A stretch of DNA of 49,275 nt from Candidatus Peribacteria bacterium RIFCSPLOWO2_12_FULL_55_15. GTDB lineage: Bacteria > Patescibacteriota > Gracilibacteria > Peribacterales > Peribacteraceae. The position numbers were made by a program, and so were the translations under genes. The notes under the pieces were generated by a model that saw only the letters and a program-made list of their open reading frames with translations, did not search any database and had not been told where the DNA came from. Below, piece after piece: positions 23,989-31,294 of the stretch. The first letter of the stretch is position 1; each line of letters opens with the position of its first letter. The DNA lies in assembly GCA_001789045.1 (NCBI GenBank), contig MFYG01000001.1:1-49275 (forward strand). Reading direction: 5' to 3'.

Positions 23989-24411
23989 TCACTCTTCCTC
24001 GAATTTCCCATCCTCGAGCGGGAGAATCTTCTCCCGTACGACACCATACCCAAGGTATCCAACCCCAAGAAGCGCCGACAGCCCACCGAGGATGGATAGG
24101 AGGAGATGCAGCAAGAATGGCCACTCCCACGTCCAGTGCGATACGGCACAAAATGCTGCGAGGCCGAAGAAGACGGACCCCATGAGCAGGCACCAATGGT
24201 ACCGCGTGTACCATGCGCCTTCCCGGTCACAGCATTCCTCATAACGAATGAAGAGCGGCTGTAACTCCTCAAAAGATCGAAGGCCAGGGCGATTGAGTAA
24301 TAAGGCAACCTCCCGCATGCGCCAGACCCAAAGCCAGTAGCGCAACCAGCAGAGGTAAAGGCAATATATTACGAGACCGCCTATCCCTGAAAACACGCCC
24401 GCAAGGACCAT
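23989..24411 (-). CDS. membrane protein of unknown function
   Basis: A 140-residue protein with about three membrane helices (residues 5-27, 74-92, 97-122), a soluble Cys/Arg/Glu-rich segment between the first two (RYEECCDREGAW), and an acidic tail ending EDGKFEEE. A perfect AGGAGG lies 6 nt before the ATG, and a strong terminator follows. Family unknown. Confidence 0.7.
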   Translation of the reverse strand: MVLAGVFSGIGGLVIYCLYLCWLRYWLWVWRMREVALLLNRPGLRSFEELQPLFIRYEECCDREGAWYTRYHWCLLMGSVFFGLAAFCAVSHWTWEWPFLLHLLLSILGGLSALLGVGYLGYGVVREKILPLEDGKFEEE

Positions 24412-24607
24412 CGTACACCTCCTGAGGAAAAAGTGAAAAATCCGCTAGTACTTGCCGAAGTTTATATGCTACATCGGTGAAATCAATACCAAATCTTCCC
24501 ACGACAAAACCCTGAGCCATCTGGCTCGAGCACTGTGCAAAGCAGCTTCGGAATTCTTCGCGCAAGCGAGAGCTGGATGGCGAAGTGGCAAAGAGAGGAA
24601 ACAAACT
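24412..24607. other. intergenic region, nothing recognised
   Basis: About 195 bases between the membrane gene and the end of nth. It contains one short hairpin (GAGCCATCTGGCTC near 24514) and no convincing coding frame or RNA gene. Confidence 0.3.
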
Positions 24608-25282
24608 CTATTTTTGAGCCAGATCCTTCCGCTCCATCGTGAGGGAGGAGGGACACTCCTTCTGAAACACACACAGATCGCACTTCCGGCTCCTTGCCGT
24701 GCACACGGCACGGCCGTGGCTGATGAGGAGAGGATTGATGACCCCCCACTGACGTCGCGGAAGGAGACGCATAAGGTCGATCTCGATCTTCTTTGGATCG
24801 TGATGCCGCGTGAGACCAAGACGCTGGGACAAACGGATCACATGTGTATCGCAGGCAATGCCCTCGTTCTTCCCAAATGCCGCCGAGAGGATGATCGCCG
24901 CGGTTTTTCGCCCAACACCCGGAAGCTCTGTGAGTTCCTCCACCGTCTGCGGAACTTTCCCACGAAACCGTGTGACGAGGAGTTGACACATCTTCTGAAT
25001 GTTCTTCGCCTTCGTCCGATAGAAACCACACGTCTGGATATCCCGCTCGAGTCCACGCCGGGAAACGTCCAGATAATCGCGCGCCGTCCGGTACTTCGGA
25101 TACAGAATCGTGCGCGTCACAAGATTCACACGAACATCGGTGCACTGCGCGGAGAGGATGGTGGCGATGAGGAGATCGAGCGGCGTGCGGAAGTGGAGAA
25201 AGGTCTTCGGCGGATGATAGAGTTTCCGCAGCTCCAGCAACACCCGCCGAATGGGCACACCGAAAATTCCTCGTCGTTGCAT
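24608..25282 (-). CDS. nth: endonuclease III, DNA glycosylase/AP lyase
   Basis: A 224-residue base-excision repair enzyme removing oxidised pyrimidines. Helix-hairpin-helix LPGVGRKTAAII supplies the catalytic lysine, and ACDTHVIRLSQRLGL the catalytic aspartate. The 4Fe-4S cluster motif C-x6-C-x2-C-x5-C is complete (CTARSRKCDLCVFQKEC). ATG 25282 (MQRRGIFGVP) is preceded 6 nt upstream by a TATACT -10 box and has no ribosome site. Confidence 0.94.
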   Translation of the reverse strand: MQRRGIFGVPIRRVLLELRKLYHPPKTFLHFRTPLDLLIATILSAQCTDVRVNLVTRTILYPKYRTARDYLDVSRRGLERDIQTCGFYRTKAKNIQKMCQLLVTRFRGKVPQTVEELTELPGVGRKTAAIILSAAFGKNEGIACDTHVIRLSQRLGLTRHHDPKKIEIDLMRLLPRRQWGVINPLLISHGRAVCTARSRKCDLCVFQKECPSSLTMERKDLAQK

Positions 25283-25288
25283 GATTAC

Positions 25289-25294
25289 AGTATA
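25289..25294 (-). promoter_or_regulatory. -10 box (TATACT) of nth, leaderless type
   Basis: On the reverse strand TATACT ends 6 nt before the nth ATG, placing the transcript start at or very near the start codon. Confidence 0.45.
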
Positions 25295-25346
25295 AACCAA
25301 TCGGTGGCTCAACTCCTTCTCCTAGCCACGGCCCTCACCTTCACCC

Positions 25347-25352
25347 TATATT
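25347..25352 (+). promoter_or_regulatory. -10 box (TATATT) of the exonuclease gene, leaderless type
   Basis: TATATT ends 9 nt before the ATG at 25362, with no Shine-Dalgarno site. Confidence 0.4.
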
Positions 25353-25361
25353 CCGTTTCCT

Positions 25362-25943
25362 ATGCCCATCCCCTCTCTCACCGTATTCGACATCGAGACG
25401 ACGGGACTCGATCCGAAAAGAGGACACCGTATCATCGAAATCGGCGGCATACGGGTGGAACAGGGACGCATCGATCAGACAAAAACCTTTTCTTCATTCG
25501 TAAATCCTGAATGTCTGATTCCACCGAATGCCAAGCGGATCAACAAGATCACTGACGATGCATTGCGCGATGCACCGACCATTATGACCGTTCTCCCCGA
25601 ATTCCTTGCATTCGCAAAGAACTCTCTGCTTGTTGCACACAACGCCGCCTTCGATAGAGGTTTCCTTGAGGTGGAGAAGGAATGCTGCTGGGGATACGTC
25701 GAACTCCCGCTGTGCTTGTGCACAATGCTCCTCAGTAAAAGCCTCTTCCCAACAGTATCTCGTCATAGTCTCGATGCTCTCTGCGAACGCTTCCAAATTC
25801 CCATTCCCCCCGACCGCCACCGGGCCATGGCCGATGTACTCCTGACTACGCAGGTGCTCAGAAAGCTCCTGGAACACGGGCATATCCATTCTTTTGAAGA
25901 GCTACAACGAAGGGCAGGATTGCCAGAAATGGTAAAATCGTAG
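25362..25943 (+). CDS. DnaQ-like 3'-5' exonuclease (Pol III epsilon type)
   Basis: A 193-residue DEDDh exonuclease. Exo I is VFDIETTGLD, Exo II is VAHNAAFDRGFL, and Exo III is HRAMADVLLT, giving all four acidic residues and the histidine. Such stand-alone proteins proofread for DNA polymerase III alpha or act in repair. The length matches a single exonuclease domain. It is followed by an intergenic repeat and then def. Confidence 0.9.
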   Translation: MPIPSLTVFDIETTGLDPKRGHRIIEIGGIRVEQGRIDQTKTFSSFVNPECLIPPNAKRINKITDDALRDAPTIMTVLPEFLAFAKNSLLVAHNAAFDRGFLEVEKECCWGYVELPLCLCTMLLSKSLFPTVSRHSLDALCERFQIPIPPDRHRAMADVLLTTQVLRKLLEHGHIHSFEELQRRAGLPEMVKS

Positions 25944-25966
25944 AAATACCAAAGAAAAACGCCAAT

Positions 25967-26082
25967 GTGTCATGGTGAGCGTAGACGAACCATCACATTG
26001 GCACATCATTGTATCGCCCTTCGTCCCTCGACTACGCTCGGGATGACACGGAGCTCGGGATGACACGGAGCTCGGGATGACA
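25967..26082. repeat. composite palindromic repeat between dnaQ-like gene and def
   Basis: Begins TGTGTCATGGTGAGCGTAGACG and carries CTTCGTCCCTCGACTACGCTCGG, then two tandem 18-nt copies of ATGACACGGAGCTCGGG followed by ATGACAC. The outer GTGTCAT and ATGACAC are inverted. It is the same family as the elements inside pcrA. It ends only about two bases before the def ATG. Confidence 0.75.
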
Positions 26083-26084
26083 CA

Positions 26085-26579
26085 ATGTACATCTTTTGTA
26101 GTGATTCCTATAAAATCCCCCACATCGCTGTCCTCCCAATCCTCATTGGCAAAGATAATCCCATCCTACGCAAAAAAACGCAGGAGGTTCCGCGTGTAAC
26201 GAAGGACATTCGTACACTCCTTAACACTATGGAGGAAACAATGAAGAAAGCGGAAGGAGTAGGCCTTGCGGCCCCACAGATTGGACTCTCGCTCCGCGTC
26301 TGCATCGCAATCCTTCATGGAAAAGTGACTGCATTCGTCAATCCAAACATCACCTGGAACAGCCGTAAAAAGGAAACAGCAGAAGAAGGATGCCTCAGCC
26401 TCCCTGATACATGGGTTCTTGTGCCACGCTCGTGTGCAATCACTGTGCGATTCCGAAACAGAAAGGGGAAAGAAGAAGAACGGAAACTCGAAGGACTCCC
26501 GGCACGAATTCTCCAACATGAAATCGACCATCTCGAAGGCATACTCATCGTCGATTACCAACAACGGATACATGCGTAA
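26085..26579 (+). CDS. def: peptide deformylase
   Basis: A 164-residue metalloenzyme that removes the formyl group from new proteins. The three family motifs are GVGLAAPQIG, EEGCLSLPDT (metal Cys) and HEIDHLEGIL (two metal His and catalytic Glu). The ATG at 26085 lies right at the end of the upstream repeat, so the element may have supplied or reshaped the start; the first 15 residues (MYIFCSDSYK) are not typical. It overlaps gatB by 8 nt. Confidence 0.93.
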   Translation: MYIFCSDSYKIPHIAVLPILIGKDNPILRKKTQEVPRVTKDIRTLLNTMEETMKKAEGVGLAAPQIGLSLRVCIAILHGKVTAFVNPNITWNSRKKETAEEGCLSLPDTWVLVPRSCAITVRFRNRKGKEEERKLEGLPARILQHEIDHLEGILIVDYQQRIHA

Positions 26580-28032
26580 TCTCGAAGTCATCATCGGCCT
26601 TGAAATCCACGCACAGATGAATACGAAGACGAAGATGTTCTGCGGCTGCGATAATAATGCATGGAATAAGAAGCCGAACACGACTGTATGTGAAATCTGC
26701 ATGGGGCACCCAGGAACCCTCCCAGTCCCGAATCGCGAGGCCATTGGGAAAGCAGCTCGTGCCGCGCTCGCTCTCGACTGTACTGTCGCTTCCGATTGCC
26801 ACTTCGACCGCAAGCATTACTTCTACCCGGATTTACCGATGGGATTCCAAATCTCCCAGTACGATTTCCCATTGGCATCCAAAGGGTACGTGGACTATGA
26901 CCTGCCAGAGGGATTCCCCTCTCCCCACGGGAGAGGGCATGGTGAGGGGAATCGCTGCAGAATCCATCATCTCCACCTCGAAAACGATGCTGGGAAGCTA
27001 ACGCATGTGGGAGGGAAAACACTCTGCGACTTTAACCGCGCCGGCACTCCCCTCATGGAAATCGTGACGGAGCCGGATCTTCGCTCGGCTGTGGAAGCCG
27101 TCGCCTTCGCACAGGAACTCCGCAGCATCCTCGTCACAATCGGTGCATCGGAAGCAGACATGTTCAAGGGCATGATGCGATTCGATGCCTCCATTTCTCT
27201 CCGGGAAAAAGGGATAGAAAAACTCAACCCACGGAGCGAGATCAAAAACCTCAATTCGTTCAAGGCGCTTGAACGTGCCCTCACGTACGAAGAGGAACGA
27301 CTCCGGAAACTCTGGGAAGAATCCGGTGGTCCACTAAAGGGCAACATCACCGTCGGCTGGCTCGACGATACGGGGTGTACGCGCGTTCTACGAGAGAAGG
27401 AAGATGCCCAGGATTACCGCTATTTCCCCGAACCCGATATCCCTCCCCTCACGTTCTCTGCCAAAGAGATCGAAAATGTGCGCGCCTCCCTTCCTCACCT
27501 CCCACGCATGCAGCGGAAGTCATATCTCATTCATGGTCTCGACACATCGCAAGCACAAATCCTCCTCGATGAACCGAAACTACGGAGCATTTTCGATGCG
27601 GTTCTCGACTATACAAAGGATGCCCATAAGACTTCCGGTATTGTTCTCACTCAACTCCTCGGCGCCATGCAAAAACATGGGAAAGCAATGAAAGACCTCC
27701 CACACCCGGACAGTATTCTCGACCTCCTCGACCTTGTCGCCTCTGGAGCAATATCGAGCAACGCTGCAAAGAGGGTCATCGAAGACATGGTAAAAACAGG
27801 AAAACCTGCGGGAGAAATTGTCGAAGAACATGGACTCACGCAGATCGCAGATAGCCGAGAACTCCAGGACATCGTCGCCAGTGCCATTGCCGCGAACCCG
27901 AACGCCGTTCTCTCTTTCAAGAAAGGAAAAACTCAAGCCCTCGGCGCGATCGTCGGGTGGGTGATGAAGGAAACGGGGGGGAAAGTAGACCCGGCGAGGG
28001 TGAGCGAGATGTTACAAAAGGGAATTTCCTAA
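26572..28032 (+). CDS. gatB: aspartyl/glutamyl-tRNA amidotransferase subunit B
   Basis: A 486-residue subunit that makes Gln-tRNA(Gln) and/or Asn-tRNA(Asn) by transamidation. Motifs: VIIGLEIHAQMNTKTKMFCGC, VCEICMGHPGTLPVPN, KHYFYPDLPMGFQISQY, HLENDAGKLTH, DFNRAGTPLMEIV and EIKNLNSF; the C-terminal YqeY-like tail domain ends LGAIVGWVMK. Residues about 115-127 (FPSPHGRGHGEGN) come from a palindromic element inserted in frame before the IHHLHLENDAGK strand. It starts inside def and ends overlapping efp by 4 nt, tail to tail. Confidence 0.94.
   Translation: MRNLEVIIGLEIHAQMNTKTKMFCGCDNNAWNKKPNTTVCEICMGHPGTLPVPNREAIGKAARAALALDCTVASDCHFDRKHYFYPDLPMGFQISQYDFPLASKGYVDYDLPEGFPSPHGRGHGEGNRCRIHHLHLENDAGKLTHVGGKTLCDFNRAGTPLMEIVTEPDLRSAVEAVAFAQELRSILVTIGASEADMFKGMMRFDASISLREKGIEKLNPRSEIKNLNSFKALERALTYEEERLRKLWEESGGPLKGNITVGWLDDTGCTRVLREKEDAQDYRYFPEPDIPPLTFSAKEIENVRASLPHLPRMQRKSYLIHGLDTSQAQILLDEPKLRSIFDAVLDYTKDAHKTSGIVLTQLLGAMQKHGKAMKDLPHPDSILDLLDLVASGAISSNAAKRVIEDMVKTGKPAGEIVEEHGLTQIADSRELQDIVASAIAANPNAVLSFKKGKTQALGAIVGWVMKETGGKVDPARVSEMLQKGIS
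26912..26953. repeat. palindromic repeat inserted in frame in gatB
   Basis: Perfect arms GATTCCCCTC (26912-26921) and GAGGGGAATC (26944-26953) enclose CTCCCCACGGGAGAG-like sequence. A related CCCTCTCCCC...GGGAGAGGGG element follows prfB at 48106-48128 and another lies at 35979-36057. It adds about 13 codons to a loop of gatB. Confidence 0.8.
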
Positions 28033-28625
28033 CTCACTCTCTCCTTATACGCCCCAGTCTCCGTATTGATCCGCACGGTGTCCCCATCATTGATAAAAAG
28101 AGGAACATTGATGGTAAGACCGCTCGCAAGCTTTGCAGGCTTGCCACCACCGGTGGCGGTATCGCCACGGACACCAGGTGACGTTTCCACGACCTTGATA
28201 TCCACCGTCGGCTTCAACTTGATACCTATGGGTTTCTCCCCAAAAACCAATGCATCAACTTCGCCGCCTTCGATGAGGTACTTCGCCGCCTCTCCCACCG
28301 TTCCCGTATCAAGCATAAATTGGTCGTAGTTCTGGAGATCCATGAATATATACGACCTATCGCTGCCTATGCTGAGCGGAGGCGAAGCATAGAGATACTG
28401 GACACGTCGGAATCCGATATCAGCAGGCTCAATCTTCTCACTCCCCTGAAAATTGCGTGCAACGATTGCGCCCGTTTGAATATTCTTCAATTTACATTGC
28501 ATGTTCGCCTTGCTCTGGCTCTTGCGACCGAATTGAGAAGAAAGCACAAGGTAGGGATCACCATCGATTTGGATCGCGGTGCCCGGTTTGAGATCGGTAA
28601 TCTCATACATATTACAATCGTACAT
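28029..28625 (-). CDS. efp: translation elongation factor P
   Basis: A 198-residue factor that relieves ribosome stalling at polyproline. KOW-like domain I, then OB domains II and III ending GDTVRINTETGAYKERV. The domain-I loop that normally bears the modified residue (PGKGQA or GRGGA type) reads FGRKSQSKANMQCKLKN, an unusual version. Start ATG 28625 follows ATAGGAGTG, a plausible ribosome site; ATG 28610 (MYEITDLKPG) is an alternative. It overlaps the end of the FecR gene by 14 nt and so belongs to the sigma-factor operon. Confidence 0.93.
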   Translation of the reverse strand: MYDCNMYEITDLKPGTAIQIDGDPYLVLSSQFGRKSQSKANMQCKLKNIQTGAIVARNFQGSEKIEPADIGFRRVQYLYASPPLSIGSDRSYIFMDLQNYDQFMLDTGTVGEAAKYLIEGGEVDALVFGEKPIGIKLKPTVDIKVVETSPGVRGDTATGGGKPAKLASGLTINVPLFINDGDTVRINTETGAYKERVS

Positions 28626-30468
28626 CACTCCTATCTCCTATCCGCTGAACACGCAGGTTCTGCATCGTCGAACGTACGTAGCGCGTAAGATCACTCCCCT
28701 CGGGAAAATCCCAATACACTCGCCGGAGAATACGCCCCTCGTCCGGATGTCCACGGAAACGACGCAGTTCTGCGACAAGTTGATTGATACGACTCTTCGG
28801 CATCTTGTAAGTCGTAAAGACCCGTGCATGTATTTCTGCACTGAGCTTGGCGATTTCCTCATCACTCAGCAATGCATGCGGTGAGAGCAATGGTGCAGGA
28901 ACATACGCAAGAACATCATTGAGAAGCGCCTGCCCTTCTTTTGTTCTATCCTGATCTGCACTAAGGAGAAGCACTGCCTGCGAAAGGAGAGATAATGCCT
29001 CCGTACGAACAGGGAGAGAGATGACATTCTCTCCGGGCTGTAAATATGCGAGCTGCTCGCGTACCGTATCCAATGCACTGCGTGCACGAACGGGATCATT
29101 GGTCACAAGTTCACGCAGGAGCACGAGGGAATCAAGAAGAAATACCTCCTGTACATCCCCACCCTGTACAAGGAGCACCGCCTGCTTTAGGACATACCCA
29201 TCATCATCAGGAAGGACAGCAGCAAGATCTGCAACACTCTCGGCCATTTGATCGTGAAGGAGAGCTTCCCCTCCCGAACCGTTTGCAACACCAAAAAGAG
29301 CCTCCTTGTACTCCCCAAGTGCATGGGTCGCGTCTTCCCCATCTTTCAGAAGGGCGGCAGCTTCATTGAGACGATTCTCTGCATAGGAAAGTTGCTTTCG
29401 GGTGCGTTCAACATCGTCAAATGTAAAGAAGACATCGACCGCCTCCGCTGCGCGCTTGACTGGATAGAGGGAAGAGGTCGGAAGAATACCTGCGAGCGCC
29501 GCACGGCGCTCGCGCTGGAGCTCCACAATCTCCCGACGATGCACAGCATCGCGGTCAAAGTTCTGCACAGCCCAGCGTTCGATATACTCTCTTGCAGGAA
29601 TACGATGGACGCTGGGGATATTCTTCGACCACAGCTGCACTCGCTCCCCCGCATGAATCACCATAGAATCCTCCGCGCGATCCACGGTGACATGACGATC
29701 CCACACCGCAACATCAACAACGGTGTCGACACGAAGACCAACACTCCCCTCATGAATACGGATATCACCAAATGGCGTCGACACAACGATCGCACCAAGA
29801 GTGCGGGGAACAAGACCCTGCACCCAGAGTTGACCATGATCAAAGAGAACCGTCGGGACTCCACTGGACTGTGGCCGATCGAGGATATCCCGAAGGAAGA
29901 GCTCCGTTTCTGGTCCAAGACGAAGGACGCCATCATCGTGAAGAACAACCGTCGCCTCTCCATCGCGCGTACGAATATGCATCGAGTCATCCAGAACGAG
30001 TTCTGAGCGAACACGCACCCATTCCTCTCCCATGCGCACTTCCACCTCACCACGAGTCGGAAGGAGAAAAACCGTAGAATCGGCAATACCAGATGCAGCG
30101 AAAAAAAGGAGAGGACTCGACTTGATAACCAGAGCCACCACTGCGCATGCGGCAGCCCATTTTACCCATTGGAACGAAGAGCGACGATGGGCAATGAATA
30201 CTGTTGCAAACGACGGAGTAGGCATCTCGACATTACCAAGAGCACGCCGAATGTCTACAAAAATGGAAGACACATGAGGAGAGTCAATACGCTGAAGAAC
30301 CTTCTGCCAGAGACGCGCAAATGCATGAGCATCCGGAGAAAGATGAGAATGAAGAGACGTAAGAACAACCGGAGCGGCAATACAGTGAGAAATACGAGCC
30401 CACAGAGCACTCTCCGCCCCAGTGGGGGGAGAGGACGCGGCGCAGAGAATACAGAGAGTTCCATCCAT
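28612..30468 (-). CDS. FecR-domain membrane protein with DUF5667, putative anti-sigma factor
   Basis: A 618-residue protein: a cytoplasmic N-terminal part of about 100 residues, one membrane helix (WVKWAAACAVVALVI, 101-127), an extracytoplasmic FecR-like beta domain about 135-265 (TRGEVEVRMGEEWVRV, MHIRTRDGEATVVLHDDGVLRLGPET, VSTPFGDIRI), and an alpha-helical DUF5667-like part from about 330 (LPTSSLYPVKRAAEAVDVFFTFDD, ENRLNEAAALL) to the end. It lies 36 nt downstream of the sigma-factor gene, which suggests it holds that factor and senses something outside the membrane. Confidence 0.8.
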   Translation of the reverse strand: MDGTLCILCAASSPPTGAESALWARISHCIAAPVVLTSLHSHLSPDAHAFARLWQKVLQRIDSPHVSSIFVDIRRALGNVEMPTPSFATVFIAHRRSSFQWVKWAAACAVVALVIKSSPLLFFAASGIADSTVFLLPTRGEVEVRMGEEWVRVRSELVLDDSMHIRTRDGEATVVLHDDGVLRLGPETELFLRDILDRPQSSGVPTVLFDHGQLWVQGLVPRTLGAIVVSTPFGDIRIHEGSVGLRVDTVVDVAVWDRHVTVDRAEDSMVIHAGERVQLWSKNIPSVHRIPAREYIERWAVQNFDRDAVHRREIVELQRERRAALAGILPTSSLYPVKRAAEAVDVFFTFDDVERTRKQLSYAENRLNEAAALLKDGEDATHALGEYKEALFGVANGSGGEALLHDQMAESVADLAAVLPDDDGYVLKQAVLLVQGGDVQEVFLLDSLVLLRELVTNDPVRARSALDTVREQLAYLQPGENVISLPVRTEALSLLSQAVLLLSADQDRTKEGQALLNDVLAYVPAPLLSPHALLSDEEIAKLSAEIHARVFTTYKMPKSRINQLVAELRRFRGHPDEGRILRRVYWDFPEGSDLTRYVRSTMQNLRVQRIGDRSDVRL

Positions 30469-30504
30469 ACCAACACTGAGTAAAACGGAAAAAGAGGGCT
30501 TCTG

Positions 30505-31068
30505 TTACGCGGAATTGCGGTATTCCGGCGGAAGGAGCGTCTCGAAACGCCGAAGCGCCCGAAGTTTCAGTACCCGCACACCACCTTCGGTCATATGGAG
30601 CACACGCGCAACCTCGCTATGAGGCAATTCTGCAATAAATGTCAGAATAAGGACCTCCCGGTACCGACGGGGAAGTTCTGCGAGAGCCGCACGTACAACA
30701 CGGAGAAGTTCTCCCTGCTCCACCGTCCGCGACGGATGATTGAGAGAATCGGAATCTGGAAGATTCTCAGGAACCTCCTCGAATCCACGCTGAGAGCGGT
30801 AAACATCGATAATAGCATGACGCGCAATCCGGAATAACCACGCACCAAAGGGTATCCCTCGCCGCTCCTTATACCGGTGCAACTTCTCCCACACCTTCAC
30901 GAAAATATCGGCAACGGTATCTTCCGCCACTTCACGTGGAAGACGGAAAGCCGCATACCGGTACACTGGCACGAAGAAGTGCTTATAGAGCTTCTCAAAC
31001 GCATCGACTTCCCCATCCTGCGCCCGACGAACCAGCGCAAGAAGTTCAATATTGGAGAATTCATTCAT
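30505..31068 (-). CDS. ECF-type sigma-70 family RNA polymerase sigma factor
   Basis: A 187-residue sigma factor with only regions 2 and 4. Region 2: EDTVADIFVKVWEKLHRYKERRGIPFGAWLFRIARHAIIDVYR (in parts); region 4 helix-turn-helix: LPRRYREVLILTFI, HSEVARVLHMTEGGVRVLKLRALRR. ATG 31068 is preceded 9 nt upstream by a TATACT box. Its operon goes on with the FecR protein and efp, an arrangement I would expect to be autoregulated. Confidence 0.92.
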   Translation of the reverse strand: MNEFSNIELLALVRRAQDGEVDAFEKLYKHFFVPVYRYAAFRLPREVAEDTVADIFVKVWEKLHRYKERRGIPFGAWLFRIARHAIIDVYRSQRGFEEVPENLPDSDSLNHPSRTVEQGELLRVVRAALAELPRRYREVLILTFIAELPHSEVARVLHMTEGGVRVLKLRALRRFETLLPPEYRNSA

Positions 31069-31077
31069 GGAAAGCGC

Positions 31078-31083
31078 AGTATA
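31078..31083 (-). promoter_or_regulatory. -10 box (TATACT) of the sigma-factor operon
   Basis: On the reverse strand GGGTATACT ends 9 nt before the ATG; there is no clear -35 and no Shine-Dalgarno site. Confidence 0.45.
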
Positions 31084-31128
31084 CCCAAGGAAACGGGAAT
31101 AGAGTGATGACTCTCCATCACTTCAAAG

Positions 31129-31157
31129 TTGCTAACTTATTCACAAAATGTTATAAT
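31129..31157 (+). promoter_or_regulatory. strong promoter TTGCTA-17-TATAAT
   Basis: TTGCTA at 31129-31134, 17 nt, TATAAT at 31152-31157. The predicted start (about 31164) falls at the ATG of a 19-codon frame at 31166. No longer gene on the forward strand follows before the convergent O-antigen ligase. Confidence 0.7.
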
Positions 31158-31165
31158 ATATAATA

Positions 31166-31225
31166 ATGGAAAACAAAAGAACATACCGGGACAGCGAGGA
31201 ATGGCGCGAACAACACGATGCATAA
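31166..31225 (+). CDS. very short leaderless ORF or start of a small RNA
   Basis: Nineteen codons, MENKRTYRDSEEWREQHDA, directly at the start site of a strong promoter. The strongly polar sequence is not a membrane peptide. It may be a small protein, the 5' end of a regulatory RNA, or the stub of a deleted gene. An ACGCGC...GCGCGT hairpin follows at about 31239-31258 without a T-run. Confidence 0.3.
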   Translation: MENKRTYRDSEEWREQHDA

Positions 31226-31294
31226 TCACCCACGCACACGACGCGCGAGGAAATGCGCGTACTGACCCCCCTAAGTCGAGAACAGAATGGTACA

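Noticed and set aside
24452-25510. Forward 352-codon frame over nth
   Set aside because: It is antisense to nth, which has every catalytic and Fe-S residue; the forward frame has no domain.
25967-26082. CRISPR array
   Set aside because: Only two or three short tandem units with no regular spacers and no cas genes in the window.
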